Below are positions 38,456-50,186 of a stretch of DNA of 64,000 bases, one piece after another (the first letter of the stretch is position 1; each line of letters opens with the position of its first letter). The notes under the pieces were generated by a model. It was not told where the DNA came from. It saw nothing but the letters and a program-made list of their open reading frames with translations, and made no database searches. The DNA comes from Falciphora oryzae (lineage: Eukaryota > Ascomycota > Sordariomycetes > Magnaporthales > Magnaporthaceae). Location of the stretch: NCBI GenBank assembly GCA_000733355.1, contig JNVV01000015.1, positions 207,645 through 271,644 on the forward strand, given 5' to 3'. The position numbers and the translations under genes were made by a program.

Positions 38456-39859
38456 TGTGTCCGCATTTGGTGGCCACGGACCGGGTGTTTGTAATGTCAT
38501 GACAGTGTAGAAGGACGCCAGCATATCTGTGGGTTATAATAATAGTAATAGGGGGTACACCATGCGGGAACACGACCTCTGTGTATGCTGTACCAAGGGG
38601 CGACTAGCGGTCCTTTGCCCGCGTTAGTGCCATCGACCGTTGTCGTGCTGGAAGGATGGGCGTGTGCGTGCGTGGTGATGCAGGGCAAGATGACCGGGCA
38701 AACTTAAAAATAAAACAAAAAAGGGAAAAGAAAATGCAAAAATAAAATAGGCCAAGGCCATCGGCGGTTCTAACGTTCAACCGATTTACCTGCCTCAACT
38801 TTTACGCTTCCCACGCCCTCCCTGCAGCGTGCATGCAGCAGCTTATTTTATTGTTGAATCCGAACCGCTTGCGTGCTCACATGGCCGACATTTTTTCCTT
38901 GGCGCCTCTCTTCCTCTTTCGATGTCCTTGCCTTACACGGCGTCTGGCCAGCACAGCATACACACCACACCTGGCCAAAAAAGACTTGGCCGTCTTCTTC
39001 TCCTTCCAGAAGGGCCAGGCCCCTCCGCCCCAACGCCGCTGCCCGCCCTACCCGTCGCTCGGACGGACGGCGTCTGGACGGACAGACCGTTTCCCTCCAT
39101 GCCTTGCTTTTTTTCGGGCTAGGTTTGTTGCTTTCTTTTTGATTGCACACGCCCTCCATTCCAGAATCGGCCCACTCGGGCGAGGTATAGGTACATTGAA
39201 TCAAAAATAAACACCGTCGGGATAGGGGGGGCTTTTCTTCTCGCGTCCCCGACGGCACACACCTCGCTCAACCCACTTCCTCTTCCACTCACACACATCC
39301 TCATCTCTTTTGTCGCCTCCCTCGGGTGCGTTGCTCCCAGCCAGGCGTCGCAGCGTCTGTCTGGACGTGTTTGCCAGACGGTGTCAGATATATCGGACGA
39401 AACCCCTCCGGCAGTTTCCCAAAACCCCCAGGGCCGGGCAGCGAATTTGACCATTTTCTGAGCGGCGCTTTTCCCCCGCCGGAACGTCCGCCCCGTCTGT
39501 CCGTCCGTCCGTCCATCCGTTCGCCAGTGCGCCCGTCCAGGCAAGGCGTTACTGGCTGCATGTGTGCACATGCCAGCGGTTCACGCAACACTTGATAGGG
39601 GGGAAAAGGTCCGGGGAAGAGAAGGCGAGATATCAAAAAAGACAAAAAGGAAATAAAGGCAAAACGCCGGTGTCCCCCACGAACTGTGACTGTGCGCGCT
39701 GCTCTTGAACTGCCGAGGGCCATGACCTCGCTTCCTCTGAGGGGCGACTTGTGTATGTAGACCGGGCCGCATGTGGCTCAGATTCGTGCTCGGCCCGAAC
39801 TCCCTGATTCCCATCCCATCCAAGGCCCTTCTCGCCTTTCCCCGTTTCACCACGCAGAC
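38456..39859. other. Convergent spacer (ABP1-like / oxidoreductase)
   Basis: The two flanking genes converge here. No frame has a recognisable domain. It should contain both 3' UTRs. Confidence 0.6.
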
Positions 39860-41335
39860 CTAGCCCCTCCCCGTGTTGAGCGGGCTGTCCGGGTCGTAGA
39901 CGTCCGTGGTGATCGGGTCCGGGTACTCCACGCCGCCCTGGCGCAGCGCCTCCTCCATGACCTGCATGATCACCACGCTCTCCTCGAGCGGCAACCCTTC
40001 GCTCTCGAGCTTCCCGTCCCGCACGCACCGCGCCGCCTCGTCCGCCTCCCAGAACATGCCGTGGCCCCAGCCGCCGCGCGCCGGGTCCTTGGGCACCACG
40101 AACTTCTCCTCTTCCACCTCGTCGCTGTCCCGCCGCAGCACCCGGAACCCGTCGGGCCGGTACCCGTACCCCAGCACCTGGATCTCCCCGCCCGTCCCCT
40201 GGATCCGGATCGCGGGGCTGAGGTCGAACGTCCCGCCAGGCTCGCTGGTCGACCCGACCCGCAGCGACGTCAGGGCCACTCCCACGGCCCCGGTGCGCGG
40301 GAACGTCAGCACCATGCTAGTGGACTCGTCCGCACCCGTCGCTGGATACTGCACGCTGGCGCTGACGACGGCCGGCATCTCGCGGTGTTCGGCCGGCTGC
40401 GCGTGGTAGAGGACCTGGAACAGCCAGGTGAGCGAGTAGACGCCCAGGTCCAGCAGCGCGCCGCCGGCCAGGGCCGGGTTGAGCATGCGGTGGTCGTTGG
40501 CGAACCCGAGGCTGCCGTCGGGCCGGCTGTGGTTGATGGACAGGTCGGCTGTCGCGACGCGCAAAGAGGGTCAGGGGGGGTGTTCGTCAGCGGTTCGTCA
40601 GCTGTTTGTCGTGGCTGTGCAAGATCAGGGGAGGGGGCGGTTGAAACTGGATGGTTGGGTGAAACGAAACACATGGAGGAAAACTCTATACAAGACACAC
40701 ACCACGCCCATACACCACCCAGAAAACATGGAAAGAGGGGGATAAACTGACCGATGACGCGGTGCACCTTCCCAATCGCCCCATCCCTGACCAGCTGCCG
40801 GATCTTGACGCTCATGGGGAAATACCGCGTCCACACCGCCTCCATCAGGAACAGCTTCCTCGCCCTCGCCTCCTCGACCAGCCTCCGCGCCTGGCTGGCC
40901 GTGACGGTGAAGGCCTTCTCGCACAGCACGTGCTTGCCGGCCCGCAGCGCCAGCATCGCGTTCTGGAAGTGGTGGCTGTGCGGCGTCGCGACGTAGACGA
41001 TGTCGACGTCGGCGTCCGCCACCAGCTGCGCGTACGACCCGTACGTCGCGATGGCGTCCCGGCCGGGCGCGTCCACCTTGGCGAGGAAGGCGGCTGCCTG
41101 GGAGGCGGATGTGGACGAGGCCACGGCCGCGACGGCGTGGCGGACGTCGTGCACGCCGCGCGTGGAGGGGTCGGTGAGGAGGTCCCTGACGAAGGCTTTT
41201 TTTTTGGGGGGGGGGTTCTTGTGTCAGGTTTACCTTGCCCATGGCTCTTCATGTTCACTCGGCTGAAGACATACTCTCGGCGATCCACCCCGTGGCCATG
41301 ATGCCCCATTTTATAGTCGTGGTGCCTGAAGCCAT
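39860..41335 (-). CDS. Gfo/Idh/MocA NAD(P)-dependent oxidoreductase (dimeric dihydrodiol / D-xylose dehydrogenase type)
   Basis: Three exons, 41335-41275, 41195-40752 and 40548-39860, encode 397 residues. Introns 41196-41274 (donor GTATGT) and 40549-40751 (donor GTCAGT, acceptor CAG) keep frame. The 20-residue first exon carries the Rossmann nucleotide-binding start (IKWGIMATGWIAE), which fixes the start. Residues 84-115 hold DIVYVATPHSHHFQNA and the CEKA variant of the usual EKP motif. The C-terminal half is the beta-sheet dimer and substrate domain. Relatives oxidise trans-dihydrodiols or D-xylose with NADP+; the exact substrate cannot be told. A run of nine A and ten C on the minus strand just before exon 2 lies in the intron, not the code. 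Confidence 0.88.
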
Positions 41336-42223
41336 TGTTGCTTGTGGTGTTTTCTGGTTTGCGTGGATGGTGACGTTGGTCCTTCACTTTTCTTGGCCCT
41401 GCTTCCAACTTCACAAAAAAGACCAAATTACGAGACGTCCTCTTCGTGATTCCAATTCAAGTATATGGAGAGGATGGCTGGAGTCGCTCGACGTGGGGAC
41501 GAACTGGGCGGGCGGGGTAAATGCCTCCTCCCTTTTTATACCTTCCCGTCCCGTCCCGTCCTTCCCAAGCCCCTTTATGACGAACAAACCGATTGACCCC
41601 AAGACCTGCGAACGGCAGAAGCTCCGGCCACGGAGAGACAAGAATCGGGTCGCACAGTTGCTTGGCAGATGATAGAAGGGATACCAGGCCCCCGTATAAA
41701 CTCCCTCATCAGTTCAATTGCAGTCTACACCAGATGATGCACATGTCGTTTTGGCCTCTGAATCGGCTTATCGACTCGAAAGAGCTCGTGCCCCTCACCT
41801 TGACGCCCCATCGTGCCGTCGATCCGATCGACGGGGGAAGGATGATGCAATCAACGACAGAGTGGGGTTGTCCTCTTTTTCTCGACATCGGCTACCCGCA
41901 CCGATAATGCTGTGGCATGTAGAGTTGACAGACACAAGGACGGTTAAGACGTGGAAAAAAGGGGCAGGGGTTGATGCCATCGGGACCAGCCAGACATCAC
42001 TAGCTTCAATCCTTCTGCGCTTATGTGACTGTCGACGTCTTTCGTGTGGAGATCCATTGGATGTTATGCAGATTCGGTCCACCTTCCTTCAATAAACTGC
42101 CGTCAAAAATATGTGTCGCTCTCGCAGACCAGGACTCGGTAAAAGCATGAAGCATTCGCAACCAATTGACAATTTGACTCGGACCGCATTCGACCAAGAC
42201 GTAGACTCATCAAATTCCACGCA
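41336..42223. other. Spacer between oxidoreductase and HET pseudogene
   Basis: This 0.9-kb stretch should be the oxidoreductase promoter (minus) plus the former promoter of the HET gene (plus). No gene or repeat was recognised. Confidence 0.6.
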
Positions 42224-44864
42224 ATGACTTCCCCTGGCCCGTCAAGCATTCCCGTCCCTCCCGCTTACTCAGAATGCTTCGACAAGCACGCCATCGCATA
42301 CTATCCCAACCACATCACCAAAACCACCTCGTGGCTCCACCCCGGCAAGCTCAAGGCGCTGCAAGATGTGGGAGTGGTCCCCACCCCGGGGAGGACCTGC
42401 CAGACTCCATCCAAGATATTGAGACCAATGCCCCAGCTGCGTCTTGGGCTACGATCAGGGCCAACGCCGACGCCGGACGCGCATATCGGGAGACCGCCCC
42501 TTTCGTGCAGGGAGAAAGCAGCATGCCGGTCGAGGACGAGTACACGTCCTATGGCGTGCTGCCTCCCTGGATGCTCCAGGAGACGACCGTCCCGCCTGCC
42601 GGGAGCGGGCTGCAGCCCAAGCCGTACTGGGTCAACTACAGGGCCGGTGTCAGGGATCGCCTCGAGAGCCCGCTCGACTCGTATAAGGAGCGGATGAGAA
42701 CCGCTTAGGCACTAGAAGATCCCGACTCGAGGCCACCTCCATGTTTTCCCACAACGTTCCCGGCCGGGCCAGGCCACAAGGCTCCCCGTGAGCGTTACAG
42801 GGACCTTGATTTTGACGAGCTGATTTCAGACAAGGGTCTTATCCTTGGGTCTCGAATCACTATACAGGAATGCGATTGTGGCTTCTGCACCGAGATTGAC
42901 AGCCAGCTCGGAAGATGCTCCCGGCCCTGGGTACATGAGCAGTCTTGCACCGACCCATCTGCAAGGGACGAAGAGGCCGTTGTGCTGAGGGTTAGTTTTT
43001 GGAACAAAAAACTCGACGGGCTCCGGATCGAGTATAAAACTCGGATTCCAGAGGGCTCGGACAAATATCATACATGCGAAACCGAGCTCCCGATCTATGC
43101 TTGGAAAGGTACCGACCTCTTACCTGCATATCTATCTATTTCGCATTTTCTTGCTTTTGCCGCTGTATATCTGTTGTTGGCGACCCGCTAATTGACCATC
43201 AGGATCGTCGATGGTGCTTCACACCTCCTATGTAGCGGCGCGCCTGAGTGACCCTGGCCCTCTGGACCAGTCCCGCGTCAATCTCGGCTAGATCAACACT
43301 TGCATCCAGGAACACGATCACTGCAAGCCTTCGAGCTCATCCCTCGGCTTTTTACCCTCCAGGTTGGTCGACGTCAGCGACCCAGGCCGGCTGAAACTAG
43401 TCGAGCCCCTAAAAGACATCGAACGGGGCCAAAAACTCCCTTCCGAATCCTACATCGCCCTCAGCTACCGCTGGGGCGAGCAAATCCAACAGGCCACCTA
43501 CGTGACTGCCCCGGAGAACCTTGCGGAAAGAATGCAAGGTTTCTCGGAGCGCGAACTGCCCCCTACCGTCCGAGACGCGGCAATCACCGCCCGTGGACCG
43601 AACGTCCGCTACCTGTGGGTCGACGCGCTCTGCATCACGCAAGGTCCCAGCCCAGAGGCAAGGGCAGACTGGGAAGCCGAGTCTGGCCGCATGAGCGATA
43701 TTTACCACGGCGCCTACCTCACTCTCGTAGCGGCCGCTGCCGGATCTGTCCACGGAGGGATTTTCAACAGCAATCAGCGCGAGCGTATCCCCTACACCGA
43801 GGTAGCGCTGCGCTCGACGCTGCGGCCCGAGCACAAGGGCGCCGTCCGCATAGGCCGCCACCAGACTCACCAGGACTGCATAGAGATGCCCCTGTACCGG
43901 CGTGACTGGGCGCGCCAAGAGCGGACCCTCTCGCGGAGGCTCTTGATGTGCACCGCACCCGCGATCAAATTGTCTGGGAGTGTCAGCAGGGCAACCACAC
44001 CGAGTCCGGCCATCCAGCGCTGGACGGTGGCTCGACGCGACTGCCGGCCGGCGGCGGCGCCACCGCTGCGGAGCTCCATAAACGCTGGAACGACTTGGTC
44101 AGGGACTCCTGCGACCGCGAGGTCTCGCCCGAATCCGACAAGCTGCTCGCCATTGCGGGTCTGGCCAGGGCGTTTCGCGGCATGAGCGGAGATGAGTACC
44201 TCGCCGGCCCGTGGAAAACGAGGCTGATAGATGACCTCGTCGCCACTACGTCTTCTGGCTGAAGAGTGGGCTCCCGACACGATACAGAGCCCCCCCGTGG
44301 TCCTGGGCCGCAGTCGACGGGCCGATATCATCCGGCTACATCTACAAGGAAGATACGGGGCATTACGCCAGGGTGATAGACCGCGTCGTCACCCCGCGCG
44401 GAAGCGATGATCTCGGCAAGGTTCCCGACGGCATTCTGACGATACGGGGTCCGCTGTTGGACATGTCGGGCTTTGCGTATTGGCACTTCCACGACTCCAA
44501 TCGCGACAAATCACCCTCCCGGCATACTGTTGACATCACGCCTCGCCTAGCCGGCATCGGTGAAGACATCAAGGAGCGGCACGACCAAGACTCGGATCAC
44601 CAGCCCAGGCTCAGGATATACTTTGATGGCGACAACAATTATGACCCGCCTGGGAACTCCATGCACCTTTCGGGCTTCCGGTTCCTACGGGTTAGCGACG
44701 TGGCATCCTTGGTGTTGAAGCGCTGTGAGGGAGAGCCAGGCAGCGCGCGGGGCTTGGCTTATAAAAGAGTTGGTCTCGCGCTCAACCGGAAGTGGCCCAG
44801 GGCAAAGTACGACTATGACAGACCGTCCGAAGACTGCACACACGAAACGATCAAAATTGTATAG
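42224..44864 (+). pseudogene. Broken HET-domain (heterokaryon incompatibility) gene with WW-like N terminus
   Basis: Homology runs through three frames. The ATG at 42224 opens a WW-like module (AIAYYPNHITKTTSWLHPG). A 1-nt loss at the CCCCGGGG near 42390 moves the frame; a TAG follows at 42706-42708. An intron at 43109-43202 still splices in phase. A TAG at 43289-43291 sits where Trp is likely. The HET domain then reads intact: YIALSYRWGE, LPPTVRDAA, RYLWVDALCITQ, DWEAESGRMSDIYHGAYLTL. Further 1-nt losses near 43960 (before RDQIVWECQQG) and near 44240 (before HYVFWLKSGL) lead to the C-terminal region YRAPPWSWAAVDG, ending at TGA/TAG-terminated frame 44864. HET proteins trigger cell death after fusion of unlike fungal cells; this copy cannot make the full protein. 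All three shifts are single missing C/G bases in short runs, so assembly error must be checked, but two nonsense codons argue for true decay. Confidence 0.82.
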
Positions 44865-45758
44865 TCCACGGGCCTGCATCGGTGACGAGGCAGGCAAGCC
44901 GTGGCATCGGAGCAAAGGCGTTCTGCAGCCAGCTCCACACCCAGCATCATGATTCCGAGCTCGGCAAGTTCGCACACCCGCTTTCACCCGGCCTCTGTGC
45001 AAGTACAGCTAACAGCTGGTGCATTCTTGTGCCCGCGGTGCAAGCCCAGCAAGACATAGGGGAAATGATCGAGGAATAGGAGCCTTCTGTCCCCGCATAC
45101 AGAAGTCAGTCCCGCCATGGCGGAAGCGCATATGTCTCGGCCGCGCTTCCGTCGAGGCCTTCGGCGCGTGCTAGACTACATGTGTGCCAGCTGGATCGAT
45201 CTAGCCGTGCGTCTTTGTGACCCTCTCTAGCCGCCGCCTGGCTCGCGGGGGCGGCTCATCAGCCCAAGCGCCCGTAGCCACATGTGCGGCACAGCAGCGT
45301 AAATTTGGTGTTTTCCGGGGAGGAGACGTGATGGCTGTGTAAGTGCAGGCGGGGACGGGCCGAGATCCATCGATATTTGCCCCACGCTCCACCCCCAGAA
45401 CCAACAGCACAGGGTGCTTACTGCGCAGCACGGGTGCACCGCCTCCCCGTGCATGGGGCGAGGCGAGTATCAACCAACAGTCTCGATACATGCTATTCTT
45501 GTGTTGGGTTTACCGCATAGAGCACGATAGAGTTGGTAATCTAGTTGAGTATTGGCCTTAGATGACTGTGTCTGGGGGCTATTTTTGTTTTCGGGTACAA
45601 GTGAATGCGGCAGTCAAAGATCACGTCAAAAATCTAGCGGCTTCACGTTTGAGATGCTTAGATGTACATAATCCGCGGCCGACGAGCACTTCTGTGATCC
45701 GTCTCGAAACACACACGCACACTTACCTTTTGACATGTGCCACATCCATCCTCTCGCA
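44865..45758. other. Spacer between HET pseudogene and small secreted protein gene
   Basis: No recognisable gene or repeat lies in this 0.9-kb stretch. Its right end should be the promoter of the small secreted protein. Confidence 0.6.
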
Positions 45759-46261
45759 ATGCGTCCCTTCTTCGGTATCGCCATTCTCGGCAGCACCCTC
45801 GCCTTGGCAGCCGAGCGCTCCCAGACACATCCGGTGGAGATGAGATGCCGCAAGATAGACGATCCGCCTGCATTTAGCGGGTCGCGAAGAGACGCTTACC
45901 GGGACGCCCTTCGATATTGCAACTGCGGCAAAGCAACAACGGGCACTAAGGTATCCTGCAAGAAGGCCGAGGAGGGCAGCCGGCTCTCCGAGGAGGAACT
46001 TGCAAAAATCCTCTCCTACGAAGAGGATAACTGTCAATGCCGTAAGTCTTTTTTTTTTTTTTTTTTTTTATCAGATCCCACGGCAACCCCCTCTTTTACC
46101 CCTTGATTGAGACCCATTGAAGTCGCACATCTTTCCCCTGAACCTTATGCTGACGAAAACTCCGTGTTGCAATTTGTTTAGTAATAAGGCGAGGAATTTT
46201 CCCCTATAGACCTGGGAAGCCGGCGACAGGAACCCAGCAGCGCAGAAGCTGGAGCGCGTGA
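45759..46261 (+). CDS. Small secreted cysteine-rich protein (hypothetical)
   Basis: Two exons (45759-46041, 46182-46261) give about 120 residues. Residues 1-18 form a signal peptide (MRPFFGIAILGSTLALAA). The mature part has six cysteines at 30, 54, 56, 67, 92 and 94 in a C-x23-C-x-C-x10-C-x24-C-x-C layout, an even number consistent with disulphides. The intron has donor GTAAGT at 46042, a run of about 21 T, a GCTGAC branch and acceptor TTTAG at 46181. Its acceptor is inferred; if unspliced, the frame ends in a poly-Phe tail. The second exon adds a basic tail. I do not recognise the family. Small size, secretion and position beside the transposon island resemble fungal effector-type or antimicrobial proteins, but no function is claimed. 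Confidence 0.55.
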
Positions 46262-46368
46262 AGGGTGACATCTCATGTGCGCGGCAGCTATCAAAAGACG
46301 CAAGGACTATTCAGGAGGGGGACCTAAGGAGAGGCATTAAGCTCCCGCCGAGTTCGAAACGTTTTATT

Positions 46369-46439
46369 CCAGCGCAGCGTGACGGCACGGCGAGGGTGAG
46401 GAACGAACCCGAAGCCGGGCCGGCCGCGGAGCGATACTT
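46369..46439 (+). repeat. Left arm of an inverted-repeat pair bounding the transposon island
   Basis: Positions 46369-46395 are the exact reverse complement of 60635-60661 (27 nt). The outer 15 nt at 46425-46439 match 60566-60580 in reverse complement. The middle differs in length and orientation. Confidence 0.75.
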
Positions 46440-46969
46440 ACTTCTGTGTGATTCTCAAAACGTTCTTCCTATTCTGTCCTAGCGCCTTTAGAATCCGGTG
46501 CGGGGATTGGACGGCTCAAGAATCCGATGCGGGGATTGGTCCATACTGTCGACCCCCCCTTCGGTGCTTTTGCCTCCCACGCACCTCTTGCCTTTCGAAG
46601 GCAGCTGATAAAGCGATCCGCCGCAGGCGACCGGGCAGCCCGTTGCAGGCGACCCAAAGCCTTCCGCAGGAGCCCCCCGGGAGGGCCCCCGGAGGGCCCC
46701 CGGAGGGAATCACTCAATAGATACGCTCAATATCCGATTATCGCGAGATTTGGGCTTTGGTGTTTTGGTGCAGGCGACGCAGGCGTAGGTAGGCGGATTC
46801 AAATTGGTGACGTAGACTACGTGATAGCGCGGGTCCGTGCAGATTACGTTAGCCGCCTGCCCCTCCTATAACGCGTCTCCCAATCCTTTCAACCCTCCCC
46901 GCCCTACCTACCTACCCAACGCATAAAAAAACAACAACCTCGATGCCTTCAATCCGGATTACCGCAATC

Positions 46970-47014
46970 GATCGCGCGCAACGGAATTACGGTTTGTATA
47001 TTGCGCGCGCGATC
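46970..47014. other. Hairpin-forming inverted repeat upstream of the Helitron frame
   Basis: GATCGCGCGCAA at 46970 pairs with TTGCGCGCGCGATC at 47001, leaving a loop of about 19 nt. It is about 70 bp before the first Helitron codon. Confidence 0.65.
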
Positions 47015-47120
47015 CTTTCTCTCTTTCCTAACCGTTGAGGCAAAAAACTGACGTTTTTTTAATGCTTTCCAGGCTCTCGCGATGGCAGCGATCGCTCCCG
47101 ACCCGGGCGGTCTCCCACCT

Positions 47121-47192
47121 GGCGACCCTCCCGGCGACCCTCCCGGCGACCCTCCCGGCGACCCTCCCGGCGACCCTCCCGGCGACCCTCCC
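47121..47192. repeat. 12-bp minisatellite, six perfect copies (GGCGACCCTCCC)
   Basis: The six identical units encode Gly-Asp-Pro-Pro in the Helitron frame. Perfect identity stands out against the mutated surroundings. Confidence 0.95.
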
Positions 47193-48156
47193 GCACCTCT
47201 CCCTTAAGATACCAAGCAATGCCGCAGCTGCGGTTAGGTTAAGCCGGTGGGTAAGTTCCTCCCCAAGCGAGGCACCACTTTGACTGTTAATTGCGCTGCT
47301 TGCCGGACCAAGGCATCTGGCACCAGGCGTATTGGCAGCAGTCTCCGCCACGCGTTCAGCCGGGTAGTTTCCGGCGGCACCAAACGGCCGCACGGCCAAG
47401 GCGAAGGACCGTCGTCGTTTCCAGAGCGCCCTCCCTCGCGGCCCAAAAGTCGTGCCACGTTGCCCCCGGAATGGGTGCTACCGTTTCGCCTAAAGCCTCG
47501 CTCTAACCCGGACCTTCGGTTTGACCTTTAGCACCAACCTTCCTAAGCACCTTTTCCCTTTAGCGGTGCTGGTAATGCTAATACCGTTAGGTTAGTGTAA
47601 GGAAACGTTAATAGTGCCCGCACCATTATTTATACTGTTTTCCACCCTCGGCCGGAGTCGGCTCAATCGATCAGGCCTGATTTCCGCCCTCGTAATTTTA
47701 CTGCTAGCGTTCGCAATAGTTTACAAAGTAACGCTACGGTACCGAATAATACCCCAAATGGCACTCGCACCATTTACCCTCGGGGTATTAACCTAAAGGC
47801 CTTACTACCTACCCAGCGTGCCCAGCACCGACAAAATGTTGCCTTGCGAGACTACCGCTAACGGTAACGTGCCGGCGAAAACCCGTCGTTTGTACCGTTA
47901 ATGTTTGCTTTTTATTCGCAAGTACCGTCCTCGTAGCACCCGCTTTTAAGCCTCCTGCAGCCGCCTTTAAAGTCCTCGTTTTTGCGACCCTTGCAGCCGC
48001 CTTCTAGAGCCTCGCAGCTGCCTTTCCGCCCTACTCCGCTGCCTGCCCTCCTTTAGTCTTTAAGACCTCGCCTCGCTCTTCCCTTTGCGGCTGGGTTTAA
48101 CGAAAGCGATTTGTATGATGCCACCCCCGCTACGCTTAGAGAGGTTGCGAGGATCC

Positions 48157-48240
48157 AAGCTGCCCGATTAGAGGCTGCCCGTTAAGAAGCTGCCCGTTAG
48201 GAGGCTGCCCGTTAGGAGGCTGCTTTGCAAGAGGCTGTCC
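48157..48240. repeat. 15-bp imperfect tandem repeat encoding Glu-Ala-Ala-Arg-Gln units
   Basis: About five units of the GAGGCTGCCCGTTAG type lie in the Helitron frame, with the Gln codon turned to TAG or TAA in several copies. Confidence 0.8.
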
Positions 48241-49824
48241 GTCGCCATCCTCCCACGCCTCGTCGGCGATTTCGGTCTTCCCCAGTTGATCGAGCTCGGC
48301 CTTTCGCCCGGGAGCTGTTTAGCTTTTAGCTTTTACAAATATCCTCCTAATATTCGCTTAACTCCTAGCTTAGCTCCTAATTCAGTTTCGTTAAGGAGCA
48401 AAGCGGATCGCAGCGTCGTAGCCTTTCTTGTAACAGTTAAGCTATTTGCCGAAGCGGCCGTTCCGGTGAATAAAACGAAATTGATAGCTTGGAACCTTCG
48501 TTGTATTAGAGAGATCTAAAGCCCCTGTTTTTTTGGAGATTTAGCAGCCTTTTGTTTTAACGATTAGGATTTTTAGCTAATAAACAACTTTTACGCTAAG
48601 CTTGACGCTAAGGCCGTGCCCGAATATTGCATTCGCTACCGTTACAAATGGTTTAATATTTAGGTGAATAAAGGCATTTGCCTGGGTTGTACTAATAAAA
48701 ATAAAGGATAGCCTACCGATTTCCCTTTCTTTTATTTTAACGAAAATAAAATGCATTTCCGAAATATCCCTTTCTTTTTACAGTCCTTCGGCGAATTTAC
48801 TTAGATTAAAAAGTAGTTAATCGCCCGGGTTTATACGCACGTTTAAATTTGTACTGTCCGTGGTTAGCAGCTTAAATACTTTAGCTACGTTATTAACTTT
48901 TAGCGGGATATAAGCGCTATTTACGATCAACTTCCCCTTTTGCCCAAAGACTTTAATATCGTAATCTTGCGCCCGCCGGCCGTCGCCCCCAACCCGTACG
49001 CCTTTCGGATTTTCCGGCGTGATTTTACGGTACGGAGGCGGGTCGTGGAGGCCTGGTTGGATTGGCTGATCGCCAACCAGCCTAGTTACGAAGACGTTTA
49101 AATTAACCGCAAACGCCTTAACCGTTTCCTTATCGATAACGACGTCCTTGGCCGCATCACCCAACTTAACATTAACGGCGACGGCCAGGCCTTTTAAAAT
49201 GCCTTTGATGCCGGCGGGGACGAAGATATTAACGTTGCCGCCGCCCCAAACTTGATCGCCGCAGCTAGAAATTTGCACCGTTTCTGACAACAGCTGCGAG
49301 GTAAGCACGCTAACCCTACTAACGTACCTGTTGCCCCCCGCAACTACATTAACCTTTTTAGCGTGCGTTTTACGCCTTTAAACGATTTCAACCAACGCAC
49401 TGCCCTTATTAGCTTGGCTTTGCCCTCCCTATTTCCCTTTAGCGCCGGCGAATTCACATAAGGCCGTTTCCGGAAGGTCGATTGGCTTATTTGGGTCCGG
49501 TACGCTTTAATATAGCACGATAGCCGTTTTGCCCGTTATTTTCGCTTCCGATACATCGCTTTTAACACTTCCATACGTGCTACCGTTAATAAACGCAGCA
49601 ACTTTTATATTAATAAGCCCGGCCCGTATCAGCAGTTCGAATCCATAAACCAACTTAAAAAGGCGTTAAACGCAAATAATCCCGAAGGCCGGGCTTTATT
49701 GCAGTTTGTGGTGCGTTTTAGGAACGTTTTCCGAAGTAAAATTTTACATTTCTTTTACTTTATTTACTTTTCGTTTTTATCCTATTTTTCGTTTATTTAT
49801 CCGTTATAATAATATTTATTTTTT

Positions 49825-49859
49825 AACCTATAAGCGAAAATAAAGTCCGCTTATAGGTT
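49825..49859. repeat. Perfect 12-bp inverted repeat (11-nt loop)
   Basis: AACCTATAAGCG at 49825-49836 is the exact reverse complement of 49848-49859. It lies inside the insertion of about 0.5 kb. Confidence 0.9.
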
Positions 49860-49908
49860 ATAAATCCCATTTCCCCTCTTTTCCCCCCTTTTACCTCCCT
49901 CCGCCGCT

Positions 49909-50186
49909 GTTCGGTAAATCCGTTAGTTTTTAAAAAGCCCTGGCATGCAACCGGCCCCCTTTTTACCACTTGCGGGTAAATATCGAAGCCCGCAAGCAAT
50001 AAAAGTACAGGCAAGCAGGTATAAAGCGGGCGTTTCCTTCCGTTGCGGTTCGGTAAGCCCGTTAGTTTTTAAAACGCTTTGGCATGCAACCGTTTCCTTT
50101 CTACCACCTACGGGTGAATATTAAGGCCCGCGAGCATTAAAAGTATAAGCAAGCTGGTATAAAGCGAGCGGTTGCACTAGTCTTTG
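49909..50186. repeat. 139-bp tandem duplication (two diverged copies)
   Basis: Copy 1 starts at 49909 and copy 2 at 50048, both with GTTCGGTAA. Shared blocks include CCGTTAGTTTTTAAAA, GGCATGCAACCG and GGTATAAAGCG. Many differences are C/T or G/A. Confidence 0.85.

Larger units (their letters stand above)
46262..47081. other. Left flank of the transposon island, upstream of the Helitron gene
   Basis: No host gene was recognised. It contains an inverted-repeat arm (46369-46439), a duplicated AATCCGRTGCGGGGATTGG unit near 46492 and 46527, a short GGAGGGCCCCC repeat near 46680, and a stem formed by 46970-46981 with 47001-47014. The Helitron 5' terminus probably lies within this segment but cannot be placed. 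Confidence 0.5.

Noticed and set aside
42674..42712. Mini-intron that would remove the TAG at 42706
   Set aside because: The only GT-AG pair gives about 35 nt, too short for a spliceosomal intron and without a branch site.
43254..43320. Mini-intron that would remove the TAG at 43289
   Set aside because: The possible borders leave fewer than 40 nt and delete residues expected in the HET N-terminal region.
48817..49308. 163-codon minus-strand frame in the Helitron
   Set aside because: It is the shadow of the plus-strand Helitron frame. It stays open because RIP stops on the plus strand do not create stops on this one.
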